DNA of 64,000 bases from Glycomyces lechevalierae (GTDB lineage: Bacteria > Actinomycetota > Actinomycetes > Mycobacteriales > Micromonosporaceae). The translations under genes and the position numbers were made by a program. The notes under the pieces are model-generated. The model did not search any database. It was not told the origin of the DNA and was given only the letters and a program-made list of their open reading frames with translations. Position 1 is the first letter of the stretch. Each line of letters opens with the position of its first letter. This document shows positions 34,464 to 43,456 of the stretch, piece by piece. Location: contig NZ_JAPZVQ010000003.1 in NCBI RefSeq assembly GCF_027622945.1, positions 1 through 64,000 of the forward strand, in the 5' to 3' direction.

Positions 34464-35338
34464 GCACCTACTACTGGCCCGCAGGGTCCACCGCCGAAGG
34501 CTCGTACGACACAGTCGTCACTCCCGAATCGGCCGGTTGGGGCTACTCCGGGCTGAAGGTCTTGGCGCTGGAGCCCTCCGGCACCGCGACCTTCACGACC
34601 GGCGACGCCGAAGCGCTCGTGCTGCCGCTCTCCGGGAGCTGCACCGTCATCTGCGACGGCGAAACCTTCGAGGTCCAGGGCCGCCGGAACGTCTTCAGCC
34701 GCGTCACCGACTTCGTCTACGTCCCAAGGGATGCCGAAGTAACCGTCACCAGCGCGAGCGGCGGCCGGTTCGCGCTGCCCTCCGCGAAGTGCGAGCGCCG
34801 CCTGCCCGCCCGCTACGGCCCCGCCGAGAACGTGCCGGTCGAACTGCGCGGCTCCGGCCAGGCCTCGCGCCAGGTCAACAACTTCTGCACCCCGGAGACC
34901 TTCGAGGCCGACAAGCTCATCGCCTGCGAGGTCATCACCCCCGGCGGCAACTGGTCCTCCTTCCCGCCCCACAAGCACGACGAGGCGAAGGACGGCGAGG
35001 CCGAGCTCGAGGAGATCTACTACTTCGAGGTCAGCGACCCTGCAGGATTCGCCTGGCAGCGCGTCTACGGCACTCCCGAACGCCCGATCGAGGTCTCCGA
35101 GGAGGTCCGCAGCGGCGACGTGGTCGTGATCCCGCACGGCTGGCACGGCCCGAGCGCCGCCGCCCCCGGCTACGACCTCTACTACCTGAACGTGATGGCC
35201 GGACCCGGCGCGGACCGCGCCTGGCTCATCAGCGACGACCCCGCGCACGGATGGGTCCGGTCCACCTGGACCCCTGAGGATCTCGATCCGCGCCTGCCGC
35301 TGTCCTCGGCCGTGGAGAAGGAGGGCGACGATGCCTGA
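34460..35338 (+). CDS. iolB: 5-deoxy-glucuronate isomerase
   Basis: IolB isomerises 5-deoxy-D-glucuronate to 5-dehydro-2-deoxy-D-gluconate. The 292-residue double-cupin protein has the metal-binding HKHDE in SSFPPHKHDEAK near 172 and EIYYFEV soon after, with a later IPHGWHGPSAAPG-like block (VVIPHGWHGPSAAA). Length fits the family. GTG 34460 overlaps the preceding stop by 4 bases and the gene overlaps iolD by 8, so translation is coupled. Confidence 0.93.
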   Translation: MSTYYWPAGSTAEGSYDTVVTPESAGWGYSGLKVLALEPSGTATFTTGDAEALVLPLSGSCTVICDGETFEVQGRRNVFSRVTDFVYVPRDAEVTVTSASGGRFALPSAKCERRLPARYGPAENVPVELRGSGQASRQVNNFCTPETFEADKLIACEVITPGGNWSSFPPHKHDEAKDGEAELEEIYYFEVSDPAGFAWQRVYGTPERPIEVSEEVRSGDVVVIPHGWHGPSAAAPGYDLYYLNVMAGPGADRAWLISDDPAHGWVRSTWTPEDLDPRLPLSSAVEKEGDDA

Positions 35339-37211
35339 CACGATTCGACTGACCACCGCCCAGGCGCTGGTGCGGTTCCTCGCCTCGCAGTACTCCGAGC
35401 GCGACGGGATCGAGCAGCGCCTCATCCCGGGCGTGTGGGGGATCTTCGGCCACGGGAACGTCGCCGGGCTCGGGCAGGCGCTCCTGCAGGCCGCCCAGAT
35501 CGGTGAGGCCGACCTGCCTTATTACCTGGCCCGCAACGAACAGGCCATGGTCCACGCTTCGGCGGCGTTCGCGAAGATGAAGAACCGCCTCCAGACGTTC
35601 GCCTGCACCGCCTCGACCGGACCGGGCTCCACGAACATGATCACGGGCGCGGCGCTGGCGACGACGAACCGGCTTCCGGTGCTGCTCTTGCCTTCCGACA
35701 TGTTCGCCTCGCGCGTGCCGGACCCGGTGCTGCAGCAGCTGGAGGACACGCGCGCCGGGGACGTCTCCGTGAACGACGCGTTCCGGCCGGTCTCCAAGTA
35801 CTTCGACCGCGTCTCGCGGCCCGAGCAGTTGATCCCGGCGGCGCTGGCGGCGATGCGGGTGCTGACCGATCCGGTCGAGACCGGGGCCGTGACCTTGTGC
35901 CTGCCGCAGGACGTGCAGGCCGAGGCGTTCGACTGGCCGGTCGAGTTCTTCCGCAAGCGGGTCTGGCGCATCGGCCGCCCGATGCCGGAACCGGACGCGG
36001 TCGCGCGGGTCGCGGCGCTGCTGCGCTCCGCGGAGCGGCCGCTGATCGTCGCCGGTGGCGGCGTCGTCTACTCCGAAGCTGAAGTCGAGCTGCGGGCCTT
36101 CGCCGAGGCGACCGGGATTCCCGTGGCCGACACGCACGCCGGCAAGGGCGCCATCCCGTGGGACCACCTTTCGGCGGTCGGCGGGCTCGGTTCGACCGGC
36201 ACCTCGGCCGCGAACGCCCTTGCCGCCCAAGCGGACGTGGTGCTCGGCATCGGGACCCGCTACTCGGACTTCACGACCGCCTCGCACACCGTGTTCGGCG
36301 ACCCCGACGTCACGTTCGCGAACCTGAACGTCGCCCGCCTCGACGCCGCCAAGCACTCCGCCGAGATGCTGCTGGCCGACGCCAAGACCGGTCTGGGCGC
36401 GCTTGCGAAGGCTCTCCACGGCTGGAGCGTCGCCGACGAGTACCGCGCGGAGACGCGCCGCCTCGCCGAGGAATGGCAGGTCGCCGCCGATGCGTGCTTC
36501 AACCTGAACCACGGCCCGCTGCCCGCCCAGACCGAGATCCTGGGCGCGCTGAACGACGTGCTCGACGACTCGGACGTGGTCATCAACGCCGCCGGCTCGA
36601 TGCCCGGTGACCTGCAGATGCTCTGGCGCGCAAGGGACCCGAAGGCCTACAACGTCGAGTACGCGTTCTCGTGCATGGGTTACGAGATCGCGGCCGGCGT
36701 CGGCACGAAGATGGCCGCCCCGGACCGCGAAGTCGTGGTCCTGGTGGGCGACGGCTCGTACCTGATGCTGTCCTCCGAGATCGCGACCATGGTCTCCGAG
36801 GGCCTGAAGGTCATCATCGTGATCGTCCAGAACCACGGGTTCGCCTCGATCGGGTCGCTCTCCGAATCCCTCGGCTCCCAGCGGTTCGGCACCAAGTACC
36901 GCTACCGCGACGGCGAGTCCGGCCTGCTCGACGGCGACGTGCTCCCCGTCGACCTGGCCGCGAACGCCGCCAGTTTCGGCGCCGAGGTCATCGAGGCCGA
37001 CAGCGTGGCGTCCTTCCGCGCGGCCGTCGCCCAGGCGAAGGCCAACGACCGCACCACCGTCGTCCACGTCGAGACCGACCCGACCGGCCCGAACCCGCCC
37101 GGTTCGGCCTGGTGGGAAGTGCCGGTCAGTGAAGTGTCCGAGCTCGACTCCACCCGCGCGGCCCGCGCGACCTACGCCGACCACAAGCGCGCCCAGCGCC
37201 ACTACCTCTGA
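35331..37211 (+). CDS. iolD: 3D-(3,5/4)-trihydroxycyclohexane-1,2-dione hydrolase
   Basis: IolD is the thiamine-diphosphate enzyme that opens the ring of the inositol-derived dione to give 5-deoxy-glucuronate. The 626-residue protein has the ThDP-family order: N-terminal pyrimidine domain with the NEQAMVHASAAFAK Glu near 66, central domain, and C-terminal PP domain with VLVGDGSYLMLSSE near 473 and QNHGFASIGS 25 residues later. It matches IolD length. The 8-bp overlap with iolB and a 10-bp gap to mmsA place it in mid-operon. Confidence 0.95.
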   Translation: MPDTIRLTTAQALVRFLASQYSERDGIEQRLIPGVWGIFGHGNVAGLGQALLQAAQIGEADLPYYLARNEQAMVHASAAFAKMKNRLQTFACTASTGPGSTNMITGAALATTNRLPVLLLPSDMFASRVPDPVLQQLEDTRAGDVSVNDAFRPVSKYFDRVSRPEQLIPAALAAMRVLTDPVETGAVTLCLPQDVQAEAFDWPVEFFRKRVWRIGRPMPEPDAVARVAALLRSAERPLIVAGGGVVYSEAEVELRAFAEATGIPVADTHAGKGAIPWDHLSAVGGLGSTGTSAANALAAQADVVLGIGTRYSDFTTASHTVFGDPDVTFANLNVARLDAAKHSAEMLLADAKTGLGALAKALHGWSVADEYRAETRRLAEEWQVAADACFNLNHGPLPAQTEILGALNDVLDDSDVVINAAGSMPGDLQMLWRARDPKAYNVEYAFSCMGYEIAAGVGTKMAAPDREVVVLVGDGSYLMLSSEIATMVSEGLKVIIVIVQNHGFASIGSLSESLGSQRFGTKYRYRDGESGLLDGDVLPVDLAANAASFGAEVIEADSVASFRAAVAQAKANDRTTVVHVETDPTGPNPPGSAWWEVPVSEVSELDSTRAARATYADHKRAQRHYL

Positions 37212-37221
37212 GGGACTTGTC

Positions 37222-38718
37222 ATGACGACCATTGAGCATTGGATCGGCGGGGCGTTCACGCGCGGCGCGTCGACCCGCACCGGATCGGTGTTCAACCCGG
37301 CCACGGGCGAAGCGCAGAAGCAGGTGCTGCTGGCCGAGGAGTCCGATGTGGACGCCGCGGTCTCGGCCGCCGCGAAGGCCTTCGAGACCTGGGGCGACTC
37401 GTCGCTCTCGCAGCGCAGCAAGGTGATGTTCCGCCTGCGGGAGCTGCTCGTCGAGCATGAGGACGAGATGGCGAAGCTGATCTCCTCGGAGCACGGCAAG
37501 GTCGTCGAGGACGCCCGCGGCGAGATCATCCGCGGCCGCGAGGTCGTCGAGTACGCCTGCGGCATCGCCGACGTCCTGAAGGGCTCCTACTCCGACCAGG
37601 TCTCGCGCGGTGTGGACGTCTTCAACTTCCGCCAGCCGCTGGGCGTCTGCGCGGGCATCACCCCGTTCAACTTCCCGATCATGGTCCCGATGTGGATGCA
37701 CCCCATCGCGATCGCCACCGGCAACACCTTCATCCTCAAGCCCTCCGAGCGCGACCCCTCGGTGTCGAACCTGATCGCGGAGCTGTACGCCGAGGCCGGG
37801 CTGCCCGACGGCGTCTTCAACGTCGTGCACGGCGACAAGACCGCCGTGGACGCGATCCTGGACCACCCGGACATCGCCGCCGTCTCCTTCGTCGGCTCGA
37901 CCCCGATCGCGAAGTACGTGCACGAGAAGGCGTCCGCGACCGGCAAGCGGGTCCAGGCCCTCGGCGGGGCCAAGAACCACGCGATCGTCCTGCCCGACGC
38001 GGACCTGGAGTTCGCCGCGAACCACCTGACCGCCGCTGCGTTCGGCTCGGCCGGACAGCGCTGCATGGCCATTTCGGTCGGCGTCGCGGTCGGCGACGCC
38101 GGTGACGCCCTGGTCGAGGTGCTCAAGCGCAAAGCCGAAGAGGTCAAAGTCGGTCCCGGCGACGACCCGGCCTCCGAGATGGGCCCCGTCGTCACCGCCG
38201 CCGCGAAGGACCGCGTCACGGGCGCTGTCGCCAAGGGCGAAGCCCAAGGCGCCCAAGTGATCGTGGACGGCCGGGACCTCACCGTCCCCGGCCACGAGGG
38301 CGGCTTCTTCGTCGGCCCCTCGCTCCTCGACCACGTCACGGTCGACATGGACGCGTACCAGGAGGAGATCTTCGGGCCCGTCCTCTCGGTCGCCCGCGCA
38401 GCGGACATCGACGAGGCGATCGCGCTCATCAACGCGAACCCGTACGGCAACGGCACCGCGATCTTCACCTCCTCGGGCGCGGCCGCGCGCCGCTTCCAGC
38501 GCGAGGTCAAGGTCGGCATGATCGGCGTCAACGTGCCGATCCCCGTGCCGATGTCCTACTACTCCTTCGGCGGCTGGAAGGACTCCCTCATCGGCGACTC
38601 CCCGATCCACGGCCCCGAAGGCGTGCGCTTCTACACCCGCGCCAAGACCGTCACCACCCGCTGGCCCGAGGTCAAGCAGTCGGTCGACGCCGCATTCCAC
38701 TTCCCGACCTCCAGCTAA
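37222..38718 (+). CDS. mmsA: Methylmalonate-semialdehyde dehydrogenase
   Basis: IolA/MmsA oxidises malonate semialdehyde to acetyl-CoA (or methylmalonate semialdehyde to propionyl-CoA) with CoA and NAD. The 498-residue aldehyde dehydrogenase has FNFPIMVPMWMHPIAIATGN near 152-171, a glycine motif FVGSTPIA near 225 and the catalytic Cys in GSAGQRCMAIS near 280. The KEEIFGP-like block is present as QEEIFGP. In this operon it finishes inositol breakdown. Confidence 0.95.
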   Translation: MTTIEHWIGGAFTRGASTRTGSVFNPATGEAQKQVLLAEESDVDAAVSAAAKAFETWGDSSLSQRSKVMFRLRELLVEHEDEMAKLISSEHGKVVEDARGEIIRGREVVEYACGIADVLKGSYSDQVSRGVDVFNFRQPLGVCAGITPFNFPIMVPMWMHPIAIATGNTFILKPSERDPSVSNLIAELYAEAGLPDGVFNVVHGDKTAVDAILDHPDIAAVSFVGSTPIAKYVHEKASATGKRVQALGGAKNHAIVLPDADLEFAANHLTAAAFGSAGQRCMAISVGVAVGDAGDALVEVLKRKAEEVKVGPGDDPASEMGPVVTAAAKDRVTGAVAKGEAQGAQVIVDGRDLTVPGHEGGFFVGPSLLDHVTVDMDAYQEEIFGPVLSVARAADIDEAIALINANPYGNGTAIFTSSGAAARRFQREVKVGMIGVNVPIPVPMSYYSFGGWKDSLIGDSPIHGPEGVRFYTRAKTVTTRWPEVKQSVDAAFHFPTSS

Positions 38719-38739
38719 GCACCGCAAAGGAGACCGACA

Positions 38740-39696
38740 ATGCCAATTGATGGCTCGCAAGCTTCGCCAAGAGGGACGACGACAGAAGCGCTGAACCTCA
38801 GGCTCGGCTCGGCCCCCGACTCGTGGGGCGTCTGGTTCCCCGAGGACGAGCGGCAGCTCCCGTACGACCGGTTCCTGGACGAGCTGGCCGGCGCCGGCTA
38901 CGAATGGCTGGAGCTGGGCCCGTACGGGTACCTGCCGACCGACCCCGAGGTACTGGCCGACGAGGTGGGCAAGCGCGGCCTCAAGGTCTCCGGCGGCACC
39001 GTGTTCGGCAACCTGCACCGGCCCGAGAAGTTCGCGGAGACCATCGACATCGTCTCGAAGGTCGCGAAGCTGACGGCCTCGCAGGGCGCGAAGCACGTCG
39101 TGTTCATCCCGCCGCTGTTCCGCGACGAGAAGACCGACGCGATCAACGATGTGACCGAGTGGGACGCCACGCAGTGGAAGACGGTGCACGCCACCGCGAA
39201 CCGCATCGGCAAGCAGATGTTCGAGGAGTACGGCGTCACGATCGCGCTGCACCCGCACGCGGACTGCCAGATCATGACCCAGCCGCAGATCGAGACGTTC
39301 CTGGACGGCACGGACTCGGACTACGTGTCCCTGTGCCTGGACACGGGCCACGTCGCGTACGGCGGCGGGGACAATGTGGACTTGATCCGGCGCTACGGCG
39401 AGCGGATCGGGTACGTGCACATCAAGCAGATGGACCCCGAGATCCTGCGGCAGGTGCGCGACGAGGGCCTGGGCTTCGGCGAGGCCGTCAAGCGCGGCGT
39501 CTGCGTGGAGCCGCCCGCGGGCGTGCCGAACCCGGCGGACATCGTCGCCGAACTGTCCACTCTCGACGCCGAGCTCTTCGTGATCGTCGAGCAGGACCTG
39601 TACCCGTGCGAGCCTGACGTGCCCTTCCCGATCGCCGTGCGCACCCGCAAGTACCTGGGCGGCTGCGGCCTCGGCGCCGGCCGCCAGCAGTCCTGA
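38740..39696 (+). CDS. Inosose dehydratase/isomerase-like (IolE/IolH type)
   Basis: A 318-residue AP-endonuclease-2-type TIM barrel. It begins (after a 20-residue leader) LRLGSAPDSWGVWFP, like the IolE/IolH/IolI sugar isomerase group, with metal ligands in ALHPHADCQ near 173, CLDTGHVAYGG near 201 and YVHIKQMDP near 226. The operon needs an inosose dehydratase and no other candidate is present, so IolE activity is the natural inference, but IolH-type function is possible. AAAGGAG lies 6 bases before ATG 38740. Confidence 0.78.
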   Translation: MPIDGSQASPRGTTTEALNLRLGSAPDSWGVWFPEDERQLPYDRFLDELAGAGYEWLELGPYGYLPTDPEVLADEVGKRGLKVSGGTVFGNLHRPEKFAETIDIVSKVAKLTASQGAKHVVFIPPLFRDEKTDAINDVTEWDATQWKTVHATANRIGKQMFEEYGVTIALHPHADCQIMTQPQIETFLDGTDSDYVSLCLDTGHVAYGGGDNVDLIRRYGERIGYVHIKQMDPEILRQVRDEGLGFGEAVKRGVCVEPPAGVPNPADIVAELSTLDAELFVIVEQDLYPCEPDVPFPIAVRTRKYLGGCGLGAGRQQS

Positions 39697-39725
39697 ACCA
39701 GCCCAATCGAACAGCGAGGAACACC

Positions 39726-40733
39726 ATGAGCATCGGCATCGGCCTGATCGGCACCGGCTGGATCGGCGAGCAGCACGTGCACCGGCTGGCGGACAAGGTC
39801 GCCGGGGCGCAGGTCGTCGCGGTCGCGGACATCGACCCGGAGTCGGCGGGGAAGGTCGCGGCCTCGGTCGGCGCGCGCGTCATCGACACGGCCGAGCGGC
39901 TGATCGCCGACCCCGAGGTCGAAGCGGTGGTCGTGACCTCGTGGGGACCGGCGCACGCCGAGCAGGTGCTGGCCTGCATCGCGGCCGGCAAGCCGGTGTT
40001 CTGCGAGAAGCCGCTCATCACCGAGATCGCCGACGGGCTCCGGATCCTCAAGGCCGAGCAGGCCGCCGGGCGCCGCCTCGTCCAGGTCGGGTTCATGCGC
40101 CGCTACGACGCCGGGTACCGGCAGATGAAGCGTGTCCTGGACGCCGGCGAGATCGGCGAGCCGCTGATGGCGCATTGCGTGCACCGCAACCCGAACGTGC
40201 GCGAGGCCTACACGACCGAGATGGCCGCCAAGGACACCGCCGTGCACGAGGTCGACGCGATGCGGTGGCTCCTCGGCGAGGAGTTCACCTCGGTGCAGAC
40301 GATCCTGCCGCGCAAGACCGCGAAGCGCTTCCCGCACCTGCAGGACCCGCAGATCTTCCTGTTCGAGACCGCGTCCGGCGCGCGCGTGGACGTCGAGGCG
40401 TTCGTGAACTGCCAGTACGGCTACGACATCCAGTGCGAGATCGTGGGCGAGGAGGGCGCGGTGCGCCTCCCGGACCCGGCCGCGCCGGCGGTCCGCAAGG
40501 CCGCCAAGGCGAGCGTCGAGGTGCTGCAGGAGTTCGGCGACCGATTCGCCGACGCCTTCGACGTCGAGCTGCAGGAGTGGGTCGACCGACTGCTCGGCGG
40601 CCAGGAGCCGAGCGGCCCGTCCTCCTGGGACGGGTTCGCGGCGACCGTGGTCGTGGACGCGGCCGTGCGCTCGCTGCATTCGGGCGAGATCGTCCCGATC
40701 GAGCTGCCCGAGCGGCCCGAGTTCTACGCGTGA
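39726..40733 (+). CDS. iolG: Myo-inositol 2-dehydrogenase (Gfo/Idh/MocA)
   Basis: IolG oxidises myo-inositol to 2-inosose with NAD, the first step of the pathway. The 335-residue protein has an N-terminal Rossmann motif GLIGTGWIGEQHVHRL near 6-21, the family EKP in VFCEKPLITE near 92, and GFMRRYDAGYRQMKRVL near 119 with AVHEVDAMRWLLGE near 170, where His and Asp are usual catalytic residues. Operon position supports the substrate. It ends the iol operon with a terminator 51 bp later. Confidence 0.87.
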   Translation: MSIGIGLIGTGWIGEQHVHRLADKVAGAQVVAVADIDPESAGKVAASVGARVIDTAERLIADPEVEAVVVTSWGPAHAEQVLACIAAGKPVFCEKPLITEIADGLRILKAEQAAGRRLVQVGFMRRYDAGYRQMKRVLDAGEIGEPLMAHCVHRNPNVREAYTTEMAAKDTAVHEVDAMRWLLGEEFTSVQTILPRKTAKRFPHLQDPQIFLFETASGARVDVEAFVNCQYGYDIQCEIVGEEGAVRLPDPAAPAVRKAAKASVEVLQEFGDRFADAFDVELQEWVDRLLGGQEPSGPSSWDGFAATVVVDAAVRSLHSGEIVPIELPERPEFYA

Positions 40734-40784
40734 TGCGGCGGCCCCGGGCGTCGCCGCCCGGTGTTTGCTAAGGTCACGCTGGTC

Positions 40785-40813
40785 AAGGCCCCTGCCGGTA
40801 GGCCGGGGCCTTT
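40785..40813 (+). terminator. iol operon terminator
   Basis: AAGGCCCC pairs with GGGGCCTT around a 12-base loop, followed by TTT. It ends the iol transcript and separates it from the methyltransferase gene. Confidence 0.8.
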
Positions 40814-40848
40814 CACGTGTCCGAGAGTCCTTGAAGGTTTGCAAGTCG

Positions 40849-41883
40849 ATGCAGCAGTATGCGATGTTGATATCGCCCTCCGCCAACCGCGTCTACGCGC
40901 GCACGGCCGCCCGCATGGCGGCCAACGAGATCCGGGTCTTCAGCGCCCGCGCGCTCGACGGTGCGGTCGAGGACGTGGAGGAGGCCGCGTTCGGCGGCGT
41001 CCCGTACCTGACCTTCCGCTCGGACTCGCTCAGCGCCCGCGACCTGCGGCTTCTCGCGAACCTCTCTTCCCTGTACGCGCTGTTCGCGGTGCGCGGGGAG
41101 CTGCTGGAGCCGATCGCGGTCGAACGGCTCGACCGCTATGACGACGACCTCGTCACGATCCTCAAATACGCGGGCAAGACCAATGAGCAGTTCACGAAGC
41201 TGCTGCTCAACGTCACCGCCGCGGTGGCGCTGCCGCCCGACCGGATCCTGGGCGGCGGCGTGAAGGTCCTCGACCCGATGTGCGGGCGCGGCACGACGCT
41301 GAACCAGGCCGCGATGTACGGCTGGGACGCGTTCGGCGTGGAGGTCGACAAGCGCGACTACGAGGCGTACGGGGCTTTCGTGCAGCGCTGGCTGAAGGAC
41401 AAGCGGCTCAAGCACAAGGCGGTGACCAGCCGTGTGAAGCGCGACGGCCGCGGCGTCGGCCAGCACACGCGGGTCGAGTTCGCGGCGACGAAGGAGCGCT
41501 TCCGGGACGACGACCTGCAGATCCTGGAGGTCGTGAACGCCGACACCCTGCGCAGCGGCGAGATCTTCAGGAAGCGCGCGTTCGACCTGATCGTCACGGA
41601 CGCGCCTTACGGCGTGAAGCATGCCGCAGTGAAGGACAACCGGGCCTTGACGAGGCGTCCGACGGAGGTCCTGGAGGGCGCGATCCCGGTCTGGGCGGAG
41701 CTGCTCAAGCCCGGCGGCGCGATCGGCCTGTCCTGGAACCTCTACACGACGAGTCGCGCCGAACTCGTTGCGATGCTTGAGGAAGCGGGCCTCGACGTGA
41801 TCGACGACGAGCCCTTCCACGACTTCGAGCACCGCGTCGACCAGGCCATCAACCGGGACCTGATCGTCGCCCGCAAGCACTGA
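40849..41883 (+). CDS. Putative TRM11/RlmL-like methyltransferase
   Basis: A 344-residue SAM-dependent methyltransferase of the UPF0020 type that modifies RNA (tRNA or rRNA guanines). The SAM loop is VLDPMCGRGTTLNQA near 142-156 and the catalytic motif IV is TDAPYGVKH near 249-257, an N/D-P-P-Y-like motif with Ala in place of the first Pro. No N-terminal THUMP domain is clear in the first 130 residues. The target is unknown. ATG 40849 has GAAGG upstream. It stands alone. Confidence 0.75.
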   Translation: MQQYAMLISPSANRVYARTAARMAANEIRVFSARALDGAVEDVEEAAFGGVPYLTFRSDSLSARDLRLLANLSSLYALFAVRGELLEPIAVERLDRYDDDLVTILKYAGKTNEQFTKLLLNVTAAVALPPDRILGGGVKVLDPMCGRGTTLNQAAMYGWDAFGVEVDKRDYEAYGAFVQRWLKDKRLKHKAVTSRVKRDGRGVGQHTRVEFAATKERFRDDDLQILEVVNADTLRSGEIFRKRAFDLIVTDAPYGVKHAAVKDNRALTRRPTEVLEGAIPVWAELLKPGGAIGLSWNLYTTSRAELVAMLEEAGLDVIDDEPFHDFEHRVDQAINRDLIVARKH

Positions 41884-41904
41884 GCGGCCGCACCTCGGGC
41901 TGTG

Positions 41905-42430
41905 TCCGGTTGCGGTTCCAGCAATCAGCGACGGAGAGGCGGGAGCGGCCCCGGTCATGTTGCCTTAGCGAGGCTCGGGCCGGTCGCGGATCCGGCTGTC
42001 GGCGAGGGAGCGGCGGTAGTAGGAGCGGCGGTAGTCGACCCGAGGTCTGACCACTGAGGCCTGGCCCGCGTCGAGGCCAACTTCAACCGATCAGCGACGA
42101 ACGGCGGGAATCGCCCCGAGGTCGGGCGACCGGGGCCGGGCCGGATCGCGGTCGGCTTCAACCACTCGGCAGCGAACGCCAACCAGAGGCCCGGCGACCG
42201 GAGCCGGGCCCGCGTCAGGGCCAACTTCAACCGGTCAGCGACGGAAGCCACCCGATCCAACCCGAGCGCCGCGGCCGAGGTTCGGCCGCGTGGGGGAGGA
42301 CTTCACCCTGTCGGCGACGGAGCGGCCGGGAGCCGACCTGAGGCCCGACTGCCGCGGCCAGGCCAGCGTCGGGGCCGACTTCAACCCCTCAGCGACGGAG
42401 CGGCGGGAGCTGGTCCCGGGCGCTGACGCC
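41905..42430 (+). repeat. Degenerate ~76-bp tandem repeats
   Basis: Seven diverged copies built around CTTCAACC-NN-TCAGCGACGGA, at about 41915, 41989, 42081, 42156, 42225, 42301 and 42379 (steps of 69 to 92 bp). Each core is followed by GCGGCGGGA-like and GGCCCG..GTCGGGGCC-like parts. On the minus strand the core reads VADRLK in stretches of open frame, but copies are not all in one frame. I see no known family. Confidence 0.75.
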
Positions 42431-43385
42431 GAGGCCAGCCGATTGCCGGTGCGGGGCGGGCCCTGGATCCACCGCTCATCGACGGCCAGCCCTTGACGAC
42501 CCACACCACAGCCGGGCCGAACCCGCAAGCCCTGCTCGGAGATCGAGCGGGCAGCGCCAGAGCACCGCAGGTGCGGCTCACACAGCCCATGGTCGAGCGT
42601 CGTCATGTCTCCTGCCGCCTCCTTCCTCAGCGTTGCCTCGCGGTCCTGCATCTAGCGCCTCGCGCCTTACCCGGGAAGCCTTTCCGCTTCTCGGCCTTCA
42701 CTCGCACCGACCTGGGCACACTGCTGCCCTGTGTCTGCCACTGCGGCAACCTGGCCAGTCCTCCTGGCGTGCCGCACCAGCCCGGGCGCATTGCCGTCCG
42801 TGCCGTGCGATTGCCCGTCCAGGAGGCCCATGCCTCCCGAGCGCACGGTGACGCCCAGAGGGTGTGGTGCTGCTTCCCGCGCGCACCAAGCTGATGCGAT
42901 CGCGGGAAGGTTTGTTTGCCTCGCATGGCAGCGATGGGGAGACCAGGTCCTCTATTGCCTGGTCTGGCATCACCGTTCATGCTGGCGGTCTTACCAGTGT
43001 GTGCCTCGTTCAGAGCACTGCCGCGGTCGAGGTGATCCCGACCAACGATCTCCCACCCAGCACGCCCCCTTTCGCAGGGGCCGTGGTCCGCTGTGGAACC
43101 CGATAGCACGAAGAGACTGAGCTGACGAGGCTCGGGAAAATCATCCGGTTTGGGTTTCGGCCAGAGGCTTGGCGTAGTCTGCTTGCACCTACTCGCCACC
43201 TGTACGTTTTCCGTATCCCTGTGCGTACATCAATCATCCCTCACACCACCCCACACCGTCATCACCCACAGGGGTACAAGATCCTCACATTCGCCCCAAC
43301 CCCACTGCGCCCCAAGGAAACAACCCACCCCGACCACACCCCACCATCGCCGCCTGACTGAACCGCAAGTGCCGTGCAAGCGAAA
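42431..43385 (+). other. Gene-free island of lower GC
   Basis: About 950 bp with no convincing gene on either strand; the open frames here are short and Arg/Pro/Cys-rich. GC is visibly lower than in the flanks, and 43220-43350 is a purine-poor stretch rich in CACCCC and CCCACA. Hairpins occur at 42931-42956 (AGACCAGG/CCTGGTCT) and near 43064-43082 (GCCCCC/GGGGC). It could hold a structured RNA or the remains of an element. Confidence 0.4.
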
Positions 43386-43415
43386 GGCCGCCGGGTCCTG
43401 GGGGCCCCGGCGGCC
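43386..43415 (-). terminator. Phytase gene terminator
   Basis: GGCCGCCGGG pairs with CCCCGGCGGCC; on the minus strand the stem is followed by TTTCG. It lies 41 bp after the phytase stop. Confidence 0.7.
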
Positions 43416-43456
43416 GGTGCGGATACAGCTTCGACTCTCAGCCTTTCGGCTTTCAA

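Noticed and set aside
42493..43199. Open frames in the gene-free island
   Set aside because: Unusual composition, no Shine-Dalgarno, no -10 at the right distance, no recognisable motif, and competing frames on both strands.
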